64,000 nt of DNA from Polaribacter sargassicola (GTDB taxonomy: Bacteria > Bacteroidota > Bacteroidia > Flavobacteriales > Flavobacteriaceae): assembly GCF_021991835.1 (NCBI RefSeq), contig NZ_JAHDAU010000004.1:124001-188000 (forward strand), read 5' to 3'. Both the position numbers and the translations under genes were made by a program. This document shows, piece by piece, positions 51,919 to 59,727 of the stretch. The notes beneath the pieces were generated by a model that made no database searches, had not been told where the DNA came from, and was given only the letters and a program-made list of their open reading frames with translations. Position 1 is the stretch's first letter; each line of letters starts with the position of its first letter.

Positions 51919-52782
51919 ATGCAATTAGTAGAAACTCATTTTGTAAATAAATTAGACACTTCTATTCGTTTTCAAGAATATGCAGTTGGTATTTTTAATA
52001 CAATTCCTACTAAATCTGGCATTAAAAAAGCCATTAAAAAAGAGCTTATTTTTATTGATGATACTTTAGCTACAACATCTAAATACATTTCTGGCGGAGA
52101 AAAAATTGAGCTTTTTGAGTCTGAAAATTCATCTACTTTTGAAAGGCTTAAACTAAATTTAGAAGTGCTATTTGAAGATGATTTTTTAGCCATAATTTAC
52201 AAACCTGCGGGAATTTTAGTTAGTGGAAATAAGTTTGTAACCATTGCAAATGCATTATCTCAAAACTTACAAAAAAGCACATTTTTTGATGCAGTTAAAC
52301 CACAACCAATTCATCGTTTAGATTACCCAACAAGCGGACTTTTATTAATTGGTAAAACAAGTACTGCAATTACTGAATTAAGTAAATTATTTGAAGAGAA
52401 AGAAATACAGAAAACTTATTTTGCTATTACAATTGGCAAAATGAAATCAAAAGGTTTTATCAATTCTCCTATTAACGAAAAGCTAGCCTATACAAATTAT
52501 AAAGTTTTACAATCTGTAGTTTCTAAACGTTTTGAGTACTTAAACTTAGTTAAACTACAACCAAAAACAGGTAGAAAACATCAACTTAGAAAGCATTTAT
52601 TTTCTTTAAAAAACCCTATTTTGGGTGACAAAGAATACTTTTTAGAAAACAAAATATTAAACGGAAAAGGTTTGTTTTTACATGCTGCTGGTTTAGAATT
52701 TACACATCCGTTTACGAAAGAAAAAATTGTTATTTCTAAAGAAATACCTAAAAAATTTACAAAGATATTTCCTGATTTTTAA
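51919..52782 (+). CDS. RluA family pseudouridine synthase
   Basis: Converts uridine to pseudouridine in rRNA or tRNA. The 287 residues include an N-terminal S4-like segment (RFQEYAVGIF...IKKAIKKELIFIDD), KPAGILVSG, the catalytic QPIHRLDYPTSGLLLIGKT with Asp after HRL, LQPKTGRKHQLRKHL and FLHAAGLEFTHPF. The target base is unknown. Its last 26 nt overlap the end of the convergent MocR-type gene, an unusually tight arrangement. Confidence 0.92.
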   Translation: MQLVETHFVNKLDTSIRFQEYAVGIFNTIPTKSGIKKAIKKELIFIDDTLATTSKYISGGEKIELFESENSSTFERLKLNLEVLFEDDFLAIIYKPAGILVSGNKFVTIANALSQNLQKSTFFDAVKPQPIHRLDYPTSGLLLIGKTSTAITELSKLFEEKEIQKTYFAITIGKMKSKGFINSPINEKLAYTNYKVLQSVVSKRFEYLNLVKLQPKTGRKHQLRKHLFSLKNPILGDKEYFLENKILNGKGLFLHAAGLEFTHPFTKEKIVISKEIPKKFTKIFPDF

Positions 52783-54250
52783 CTTCTTGCATTGTTTTAA
52801 ATAACCTATCAATTAACGCAAATATTTCCTCTTCATTATACATTGCAAAACCAACTCTAATAGAATTATGCCCTATTTTTGCATTGTCATAACGTTGCCA
52901 CTCTCCTATTTCTAGTTGATATTTATTCGCAATTTCTGCAACGGTTTTCCAAGAATATTTTTTATTTAAGGTTAACCAAACAGCCATTCCTCCTTTAGGT
53001 TTATCAAACGTAAAAACAGTGGAAAATTGTTCTTTTAAAAGTTTACAAAACAAATCTCTTCTGGCTTTATAAACTTTCATTACTTTTTTTATATGTCTGT
53101 CTAAATCTCCAGATTTTATAAAATCTTCAAAAGTTAACTCCAATAAAGCATCACCTTGTCTGTCTATAAATCTACGCTGATTTGCAGCTTCATTTACAAA
53201 AGAATTGGGTGCAATTATATAACCAATTCTAAAAACTGGTGCAACTGTTTTACAAACAGAACCTATGTAAATTACGTTACCATTTGTATCATGACTTGCC
53301 AATGGTAAAATTGGTGAATGATTGTAATTAAAATCGTAATCATAATCATCTTCAATAATTGCAAAACTATATTTTTTAGCTAAGTTTAATAAATGAATTC
53401 TTCTTTCTGCAGACAAAGTTACCGTTGTTGGGTGATGATGATGAGAAGTTACATATACTGCTTTTATTGATTTATTTTGACAAATTTGCTCAATTTCATC
53501 AGTAACCAAACCATTTTTATCAACAGAAACTCTAAGTAAGTTTGCTTTTCTTTGTAAAAAATTAGTATCTGCAGACGTGTAATTTGTTTGTCCAACAATA
53601 ATATTATCATTCTTTTGTAATAATAATTTGGCCGATAAAAAAATACCCATTTGGCTTCCTCTAGTAATAATTACATTGTCTTTATTAATATTTAATCCGC
53701 GTGTTTTATTTAAATAATCTGCTAAAGTTATTCTTAATTTTTCATTGCCAAAAAGCGATCCGTAAGACATTTCTTTATAAATATTTTTCTTACTACAAAT
53801 ACGTCTATACGTTCTTGCTAAATCTTCGGTTGGTGTTAATCTTGCATCAGAAATACCGTCATTAAACATCATAAAACCTTCTTTAATTTCTGGTGATATT
53901 CTTTGTAAAGATGCATCTTTATAAAATTGAAATCCAACTTTTTTAGTTGATAAAACTTCTTTTTTTTGCACAAATTCTTGTTGATGTAATTCTGGTAATT
54001 TTGCATTGATAAAAGTTCCCTTTTTAGGAATACTTTCTACCCAACCTTGCAATAACAACTCTTCATAACAAGCCACAACCGTTTTTCTATGTACATTTAA
54101 TAACTCTGCTAAAGTTCTGCTACCCGGTAACTTTGTTTCTGGTAAAAGTTTGCGCTCTTTTATCAACCTTATAAATTGATTTGATAACTGCAAATACAAA
54201 GCTTGTTTGCTTTTTCTATCTAAATAAAAACTGGTTTTAAAAGGAAACAT
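52757..54250 (-). CDS. MocR/PdxR-type transcriptional regulator (GntR-aminotransferase fusion)
   Basis: Regulator of 497 residues. The N-terminal GntR winged helix (about 10-75: YLQLSNQFIRLIKERKLLPETKLPGSRTLAELLNVHRKTVVACYEEL) is joined to a fold-type I aminotransferase domain (about 110-490) with IIEDDYDYDFNYN and the PLP Lys in YIGSVCKTVAP (near 330). Such proteins sense PLP or amino compounds and act on divergent genes. The divergent unit here (DinB, GNAT, PNPOx-fold) and the operator at 54254-54297 fit this; the PNPOx-fold gene hints at vitamin B6 control. Confidence 0.92.
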   Translation of the reverse strand: MFPFKTSFYLDRKSKQALYLQLSNQFIRLIKERKLLPETKLPGSRTLAELLNVHRKTVVACYEELLLQGWVESIPKKGTFINAKLPELHQQEFVQKKEVLSTKKVGFQFYKDASLQRISPEIKEGFMMFNDGISDARLTPTEDLARTYRRICSKKNIYKEMSYGSLFGNEKLRITLADYLNKTRGLNINKDNVIITRGSQMGIFLSAKLLLQKNDNIIVGQTNYTSADTNFLQRKANLLRVSVDKNGLVTDEIEQICQNKSIKAVYVTSHHHHPTTVTLSAERRIHLLNLAKKYSFAIIEDDYDYDFNYNHSPILPLASHDTNGNVIYIGSVCKTVAPVFRIGYIIAPNSFVNEAANQRRFIDRQGDALLELTFEDFIKSGDLDRHIKKVMKVYKARRDLFCKLLKEQFSTVFTFDKPKGGMAVWLTLNKKYSWKTVAEIANKYQLEIGEWQRYDNAKIGHNSIRVGFAMYNEEEIFALIDRLFKTMQEVKNQEISL

Positions 54251-54253
54251 AAA

Positions 54254-54297
54254 CTGGACTATTATTTATTTTTATTCTGGATGATTAATATAGTCCA
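54254..54297. promoter_or_regulatory. Putative MocR operator: two direct and one inverted repeat
   Basis: CTGGACTATTAT (54254-54265) and CTGGATGATTAA (54277-54288) are direct repeats 23 nt apart, and TGGACTAT (54255-54262) is matched by ATAGTCCA (54290-54297) in reverse. Two direct sites at two helical turns plus an inverted site is the described layout for PdxR/MocR operators. It abuts the regulator's ATG (54250) and covers the -33 region of the DinB promoter. Confidence 0.7.
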
Positions 54298-54306
54298 TAA
54301 ATATAT

Positions 54307-54314
54307 TAATTTTG
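54307..54314 (+). promoter_or_regulatory. Putative -7 box (TAATTTTG) for DinB-GNAT-PNPOx unit
   Basis: TAATTTTG fits TAnnTTTG, 21 nt before the ATG at 54335. It shows that the earlier in-frame start at 54281 cannot be on this transcript. Confidence 0.55.
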
Positions 54315-54334
54315 AAATACAAAAAGCTATAATT

Positions 54335-54853
54335 ATGATTAAAAGAGAGTTAAACGATAACGAGTATAATGAATATTATGCTAGATATATAAACAAAGTT
54401 TCGGCCAACACCAATTTAGAAATTGGGTATAAAGAAGACGAAAAAATGATTATAGATTTCTTTTCTTCTATTACAGATGAAAAATTAGCATATAAATATT
54501 TACCCGAAAAATGGACTATAAAAGAGGTTTTTCAACACATTATAGATACAGAGCGTATTTTTATGCATCGTTTTTTACGAATTTCTAGAAAAGACAAAAC
54601 TCCGTTACCTGGTTACGATCAAGATATTTATATAGATCCATCCGAAGCAAACACAAAAAGTATCGAAGAATTATTGAAAGAATTTTCAATTACTCGTAGT
54701 TATTCTAAAAACTTAATCAACAGTATTTCTAAAGAAAACTTAAAAAATATGGGATTTGTAAGTAACTCACCAATGTCTGCAAGAGCTTGCGCTTTTTTAC
54801 TATTAGGCCACAGTATTTGGCATATAAACATTATTAAAGAACGTTATTTATAA
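54335..54853 (+). CDS. DinB family protein
   Basis: Four-helix-bundle protein of 172 residues of the DinB/YfiT superfamily, which binds a metal through three His and includes thiol-transferases and hydrolases. The His positions are visible in VFQHIIDTERIFMHRFLR (first) and LLGHSIWHINIIKERYL (second and third), with LPEKWTIKEV before them. The role in the cell is unknown. The ATG 54335 (MIKRELNDNEYNEYYARYI) is chosen because the promoter box lies upstream of it and downstream of the longer start. First gene of the MocR-divergent unit. Confidence 0.85.
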   Translation: MIKRELNDNEYNEYYARYINKVSANTNLEIGYKEDEKMIIDFFSSITDEKLAYKYLPEKWTIKEVFQHIIDTERIFMHRFLRISRKDKTPLPGYDQDIYIDPSEANTKSIEELLKEFSITRSYSKNLINSISKENLKNMGFVSNSPMSARACAFLLLGHSIWHINIIKERYL

Positions 54854-54876
54854 ACTAATAAAGCATTAAAATTAAA

Positions 54877-55392
54877 ATGATTACAATAAGAAGAGCTACA
54901 ATTACAGACGCAACTTATATTGCTTTATTGGGTAGAGTTACCTACACAGAATCTCACGGAAATTTTGTAGAAAACAAACAAAATTTATTAGATTTTTATA
55001 AAAAATATTATTCTGTAACTCAGATTAAAACTGAAATAAATGATGAAAACAATTTATTTTGGATTATTTTTTCTGATGATTTACCTATCGGTTTTGCAAA
55101 GCTTACTTTAAATATAGATACAGAGAATAATACTAATATAGATTTTTGTAAACTACAACGTTTATATATTTTAAATGATTTTATCAACCTAAAAATTGGT
55201 TCGCAATTACAGGAAATCATCTTAAAAAAAGCTACCGATTTAAATTTTAAAACAATTTGGTTAACAGCTTATTATAAAAACACAAAAGGTCTTAAATTTT
55301 ATAAAAAGTACGGTTTTAAAGAAGCCGGAAGTATCGATTTTTATGTGGGAGAAACCAATTATGAAAACTTAATTTTTTCTAAAGATTTATAA
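54877..55392 (+). CDS. GNAT family N-acetyltransferase
   Basis: Protein of 171 residues. GNAT pattern: TIRRATITDATYIALLGRVTYTESHG, FAKLTLN strand, then CKLQRLYILNDFINLKIGSQLQEIILKKA containing the acetyl-CoA loop (Asn/Asp-Leu-Lys-Ile-Gly-Ser-Gln in place of Q/R-x-x-G-x-G/A), and IWLTAYYKNTKGLKFYKKYGFKEAGSIDFYVG. The acceptor amine is unknown. 23 nt after the DinB gene and 7 nt before the PNPOx-fold gene, so in the MocR-controlled unit. Confidence 0.85.
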   Translation: MITIRRATITDATYIALLGRVTYTESHGNFVENKQNLLDFYKKYYSVTQIKTEINDENNLFWIIFSDDLPIGFAKLTLNIDTENNTNIDFCKLQRLYILNDFINLKIGSQLQEIILKKATDLNFKTIWLTAYYKNTKGLKFYKKYGFKEAGSIDFYVGETNYENLIFSKDL

Positions 55393-55399
55393 TACAACT

Positions 55400-56059
55400 A
55401 TGAAAACTTATCAAAAATCTAAATTAAACAGAGTAAAAAGAGGCCAAAACAGAGCAACTTACGATGTAGAAAAAATCAATGCAATTTTAGATGCCGGGTT
55501 TTTATGTTACGTGGGTTATATTTATGATGGAAAACCTATTACAATTCCGATGGCATACGCCAGAAAAGATGATAAAATTTACATTCATGGTTCTACAGCA
55601 AACCGAATGCTATTGGCTATTTTAGAAAGCGGCGAAACATCTATAACCGTAATGCATTTAGACGGATTGGTTTTAGCACGTTCTGGGTTTCATCATTCTG
55701 TAAACTACAGATCTGTAACACTTTTTGGTAGCTTAAAAAAAATTGAAAATGACACAGACAAAACAACAATTTTAGAGCGGATTGTAAACCAAATGGTACC
55801 AAATCAATGGAGTTCTTTAAGACCGATGCATCAAAAAGAATTAGACAGAACTTTAGTGGTAGAATTTACTATAGAAACAGCTTCAGCAAAAGTAAGAGAT
55901 GTTGGTGTAAATGATGAACCAGAAGATTATAATTGTGATGTTTGGGCAGGAATTGTACCCATAAAACAAGTAGCAGAATACCCAATTGCTGATGAAGGAA
56001 AACCTAAAAACATGGAAATACCAAAACATATTTTAGATTATTATAAAGCCAACAAATAG
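55400..56059 (+). CDS. Pyridoxamine 5'-phosphate oxidase family protein (FMN-binding split barrel)
   Basis: Protein of 219 residues of the split-barrel flavin-binding fold: KRGQNRATYDVEKINAILDAGFLCYVGYIYDGKPITIPMAYARKDDKIYIHGS at the N-terminus, SITVMHLDGLVLARSGFHHSVNYRSVTLFG, and RPMHQKELDRTLVVEFTIE. It resembles nitroimidazole-resistance/PNPOx-like members and is probably not true PdxH, which is larger in sequence agreement. MocR-type regulators often stand next to this family. Last gene of the divergent unit, or continuous with the 425-residue gene 52 nt later. Confidence 0.87.
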   Translation: MKTYQKSKLNRVKRGQNRATYDVEKINAILDAGFLCYVGYIYDGKPITIPMAYARKDDKIYIHGSTANRMLLAILESGETSITVMHLDGLVLARSGFHHSVNYRSVTLFGSLKKIENDTDKTTILERIVNQMVPNQWSSLRPMHQKELDRTLVVEFTIETASAKVRDVGVNDEPEDYNCDVWAGIVPIKQVAEYPIADEGKPKNMEIPKHILDYYKANK

Positions 56060-56111
56060 TTTCTTCTTTTAAATTTTGATATTTTAGCTTCTAATTTTTT
56101 AATTTATAAAA

Positions 56112-57389
56112 ATGAAGAAGCTTTTTAAATTTATCGGAATACTTTTACTGTTAATAATTGCCGCAATTACTATTTATTATTTTGTTAATAATGAAGCGTT
56201 ACCTAAAGGCAAAAAAGGAGAAGAAGCAGAAATTTTAGCAAACAAAATGTTTGATGCTTTAAACCATGAAGCTTATGAAAATACAGAAATTTTAAAGTGG
56301 AGTTTTAGAAATGAGCATTTTTATACTTGGGATAAACAAAATGATATTGTACACGTTTCTTGGGCACAATACAAAGTAACTTTACATACAAAACACCCAG
56401 AAAAATCTGAAGTTTATATTGATGGTAAACTTTCTGAAAACGAAGAAATTATAAAAAAAGCACAAGCTTATTTTAACAACGATTCTTTTTGGTTAATTGC
56501 GCCTTATAAAATTTTTGATCCTGGTACAGAAAGAAGTATTGTAAATTATAATAACAAAGAAGCTCTTTTAATAACCTATACTTCTGGTGGTTCCACTCCT
56601 GGAGATTCTTATTTATGGATTTTAGATGAAAACTATTTACCTACTTCTTTTAAAATGTGGACTTCTATTATTCCTATTGGTGGTATTTCTGCAACTTGGT
56701 CAGATTTAAAAGACACAAAATCTGGTATAAAATTACCTACAAAACACAAACTTTCTTTATTTGGTTTAGAAATTAAGATGGGTAATGTAAGAGCTTATAA
56801 CGAAAAAGCAGATGTTTTAGCAGACATTGTTTTAAAAGCGATTAAACATGAAAACTATAAAAATACACGTTTTATAGAATGGAGTTTTGCTGGTAAGCGT
56901 TCTTTTAAATGGGATAAAGAAAAACATATTGTTGATGTTTCTTGGGATTCTATTCGTGTAAACTTACATCCAGAAGAAAAAGAAAAAAGCACTGTTTATT
57001 ATAACGATAAAAAACAAGAAATTGCAGATACGAAAATTATAAAACGTGCTTGGGATATTTTTAATAACGATTCTTTTTGGTTGGTTGCTCCGCATAAATT
57101 ATATGATTACGGTACAATAAGAAGTATTAAAAAAGTAGATAATAAAGAAGCCTTGTTGGTAAAATATACAACTGGCGGTACAACACCAGGAGATTCTTAT
57201 CTTTGGTTTTTTGATGAAAACTTTATACCTACAAGTTATAAAATGTATGTACCAAGTATGAAAATGGAAGGAGTTTCGGCAACTTGGCAAGATTGGATTA
57301 CTACAGAAAGTGGTACATTATTACCAACAAATCATACTTTTTCTGGCGGAAGAAACTTAAGTATGGGAACCGTAAAAGCATACAACTAA
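56112..57389 (+). CDS. Hypothetical membrane-anchored protein with internal duplication
   Basis: Protein of 425 residues with one N-terminal membrane segment (about 5-25). Two copies of a ~195-residue domain follow (about 35-230 and 233-425). Paired blocks are YFNNDSFWLIAPYKIFD / IFNNDSFWLVAPHKLYD, SGGSTPGDSYLWILDENYLPTSFKM / TGGTTPGDSYLWFFDENFIPTSYKM, and GGISATWSDLKDTKSGIKLPT / EGVSATWQDWITTESGTLLPT. The layout echoes the DUF6503 lipoproteins in this window (LolA-like guess). Its stop overlaps the ATG of the permease by one base (TAATG). Function unknown. Confidence 0.7.
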   Translation: MKKLFKFIGILLLLIIAAITIYYFVNNEALPKGKKGEEAEILANKMFDALNHEAYENTEILKWSFRNEHFYTWDKQNDIVHVSWAQYKVTLHTKHPEKSEVYIDGKLSENEEIIKKAQAYFNNDSFWLIAPYKIFDPGTERSIVNYNNKEALLITYTSGGSTPGDSYLWILDENYLPTSFKMWTSIIPIGGISATWSDLKDTKSGIKLPTKHKLSLFGLEIKMGNVRAYNEKADVLADIVLKAIKHENYKNTRFIEWSFAGKRSFKWDKEKHIVDVSWDSIRVNLHPEEKEKSTVYYNDKKQEIADTKIIKRAWDIFNNDSFWLVAPHKLYDYGTIRSIKKVDNKEALLVKYTTGGTTPGDSYLWFFDENFIPTSYKMYVPSMKMEGVSATWQDWITTESGTLLPTNHTFSGGRNLSMGTVKAYN

Positions 57390-58471
57390 TGACATCAAAA
57401 ACAATTGCAAACGGCATTTTAAGAGCTTTAGCCATCATAGTCGGAATTTTACTTTTAGGCTATTTCTTGTACATGATTCAATCTGTAATTGTTTATATAA
57501 TTATTGCAGCTATTTTATCTTTAATTGGGCGTCCTTTTATTATATTTTTAACCAAAAAATTAAAATTTCCTAAAACAATTGCGGTAATAACCACCATGTT
57601 TTTAATGCTAAGTTTATTAACCGGTTTAGTTTTTTTATTTATTCCTTTAATTTTAGAACAAGGCAGAAGTTTATCGCTTTTAGAGGTTGATAAACTACAA
57701 ACCAACATTCAGGATATTTTTAATGAAATAACAGTCTATTTTTCATCCAAAGGAATTGATGTTTTAAAAGAATTAGAAAATATTGACGTTGTTTCTCAAT
57801 TTAAAACAATACCAGATATTTTAAATACCATTCTTGGTGCATTAGGTAGTTTAAGTATTGGGTTGTTATCGGTACTATTTATTTCATTTTTCTTTATGAA
57901 AGATAGTAAATTACTAAAAAACGGAGTCTTAACATTAATACCAAACAAATCTGAAACACGTTTTTCTAAATCTTTAGAAACTATAAACGATCTATTAGCA
58001 AGTTATTTTATTGGCCTAATTATTCAAATAACAGTTCTCTTTGTAATTTATACCATTGTTTTATTAAGTTTTGATATTTCTAATGCAGTAGTTATTGCTT
58101 TTTTGTGTGCAATGCTAAACTTAATACCTTATGTTGGCCCTTTAATTGGCGGTATTTTAATGTTTATTTTATCGATGTCTAGTAATATTGGCCAAGACTT
58201 TCAAACAGAAATTTTACCAACGTCTTTATGGATTTTGTTTTGCTATTTATTAGCGCAATTATTAGATAATTTTGTGAGCCAACCTGTAATTTTTTCAAAA
58301 ACCACAAAATCACACCCTTTAGAAATCTTTTTAGTAATAGTAATTGGTGGTTTATTATTTGGGGTTTTAGGTATGATAACTGCGGTACCTTGTTACACCG
58401 CTTTAAAAGTAATTTTAAAAGAATTTTTATCAGAAAATAAAATTGTAAAATCTTTAACTAAAGACATTTAA
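57389..58471 (+). CDS. AI-2E family transporter (PerM-like)
   Basis: Inner-membrane protein of 360 residues with about eight segments in the AI-2E exporter/PerM pattern: IIIAAILSLIGRPFIIFLTKKLKFPKTIAV, ISFFFMKDSKLLKNGVL, CAMLNLIPYVGPLIGGI and LLDNFVSQPVIFSKTTKSHPLEIFLVIVIGGLLFGVLGM. Substrates differ (autoinducer-2, Na+/H+). I chose ATG 57389 (MTSKTIANGI): upstream residues read in the same frame overlap the previous gene and do not look like protein. Coupled to that gene by a TAATG overlap. Confidence 0.9.
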   Translation: MTSKTIANGILRALAIIVGILLLGYFLYMIQSVIVYIIIAAILSLIGRPFIIFLTKKLKFPKTIAVITTMFLMLSLLTGLVFLFIPLILEQGRSLSLLEVDKLQTNIQDIFNEITVYFSSKGIDVLKELENIDVVSQFKTIPDILNTILGALGSLSIGLLSVLFISFFFMKDSKLLKNGVLTLIPNKSETRFSKSLETINDLLASYFIGLIIQITVLFVIYTIVLLSFDISNAVVIAFLCAMLNLIPYVGPLIGGILMFILSMSSNIGQDFQTEILPTSLWILFCYLLAQLLDNFVSQPVIFSKTTKSHPLEIFLVIVIGGLLFGVLGMITAVPCYTALKVILKEFLSENKIVKSLTKDI

Positions 58472-58477
58472 CAAATT

Positions 58478-59659
58478 TTGAATCTAAATATCTTACAACC
58501 TAAAATACAGCAATTTATTGTTGATAATTTAAAATCTAATATTACAAAACTAATATTAAAAGGCAGTCCTTTTAATGAAATTACAATACAAGAGTTAGCC
58601 AATCAAATTGTTGCAAAACAAAAATCTGAGCAAAAACTTGCCACTTGGTTTACTACAGATAATATTTATTATCCACCAAAAATTAGTATCGAACAAACTT
58701 CATCAGAAATTACAGCAAACTACAAAGCTAACTTGCTAAAAGGAGACAGCATTATAGATATTACGGGTGGTTTTGGTGTAGATTGTTTTTACTTTGCAAA
58801 GCAATTTAAAAAAGTTATTCATTGCGAAATTAATGCCGATTTATCAACAATTGTAAAACACAATTACCTACAATTAAACGTAAATAATATTACTACTTTT
58901 TCTGGTGATGGAATTGAATTTCTAAAAAATACTGACAAAAATTTTGATTGTATTTACATAGATCCTTCAAGAAGAAACGACATAAAAGGAAAGGTTTTTT
59001 TATTAAAAGATTGTTTGCCTAATGTGCCCGAAAATATTGATTTTCTATTTTCTAAAAGCAATCAAATTTTATTAAAAAACTCGCCAATTTTAGATATTTC
59101 TAGCGCTATATCAGAATTAAAATTTGTAAAAGAAATACACATAATTGCTATTAAAAACGAAGTAAAAGAGGTTCTTTTTTTATTAGAAAAAAATTACGAG
59201 AAAGACATACAAATTAAAACTATCAATATTTTAAAAGATAGAAATCAAAAATTTGATTTTAATTTTAATGAAGAAATAACTTCTACATATTCAGAACCGC
59301 TTACCTATTTATACGAACCTAATTCGGCTATTTTAAAATCAGGTGGATTTCATCAAATAGCAAAAAAATTAGACGTTTTTAAATTACATCAACATTCTCA
59401 TTTATATACATCGGCACATTTAATAGATTTTCCAGGTAGAATTTTTAAAATTGAAACTATTTTAAATTACGATAAGAAAAAATTGAAAAGACTTTTACCT
59501 GAAAAAAAAGCAAATATTACTACTAGAAATTTCCCAAAAACGGTGGCACAAATTAGAAAAGAAACTAATTTATCTGACGGTGGAAATAACTATATTTTTT
59601 TTACAACGGATATACAAAACAAACCTATTTGTATTATTTGCTCAAAGACAAATAATTAG
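58478..59659 (+). CDS. Class I SAM methyltransferase with THUMP-like C-terminus
   Basis: Protein of 393 residues. SAM motif I is IIDITGGFGVDCFYFAKQF (about 88-106), with acidic motif II HCEIN and the motif IYIDPSRRND in place of the DPPY/NPPY box. The C-terminal ~100 residues match the THUMP-like domain of Bacteroidota methyltransferases (FPGRIFKIETILNYDKKKLKRLLPEKKANITTRNFP). RNA is the likely substrate, by inference. The start is TTG at 58478, 6 nt after the permease stop, so it belongs to that operon. Confidence 0.85.
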   Translation: MNLNILQPKIQQFIVDNLKSNITKLILKGSPFNEITIQELANQIVAKQKSEQKLATWFTTDNIYYPPKISIEQTSSEITANYKANLLKGDSIIDITGGFGVDCFYFAKQFKKVIHCEINADLSTIVKHNYLQLNVNNITTFSGDGIEFLKNTDKNFDCIYIDPSRRNDIKGKVFLLKDCLPNVPENIDFLFSKSNQILLKNSPILDISSAISELKFVKEIHIIAIKNEVKEVLFLLEKNYEKDIQIKTINILKDRNQKFDFNFNEEITSTYSEPLTYLYEPNSAILKSGGFHQIAKKLDVFKLHQHSHLYTSAHLIDFPGRIFKIETILNYDKKKLKRLLPEKKANITTRNFPKTVAQIRKETNLSDGGNNYIFFTTDIQNKPICIICSKTNN

Positions 59660-59727
59660 GTAATAATAAAATTAAATAATTAAATTTAACAGAAAATTGA
59701 AAACCAATAATATTTTAAAAATATACT

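Noticed and set aside
57284..57388. N-terminal extension of the AI-2E-type transporter
   Set aside because: It overlaps the previous gene by 105 nt, and the residues lack membrane or family character; ATG 57389 overlaps the stop by one base, as in a coupled pair.
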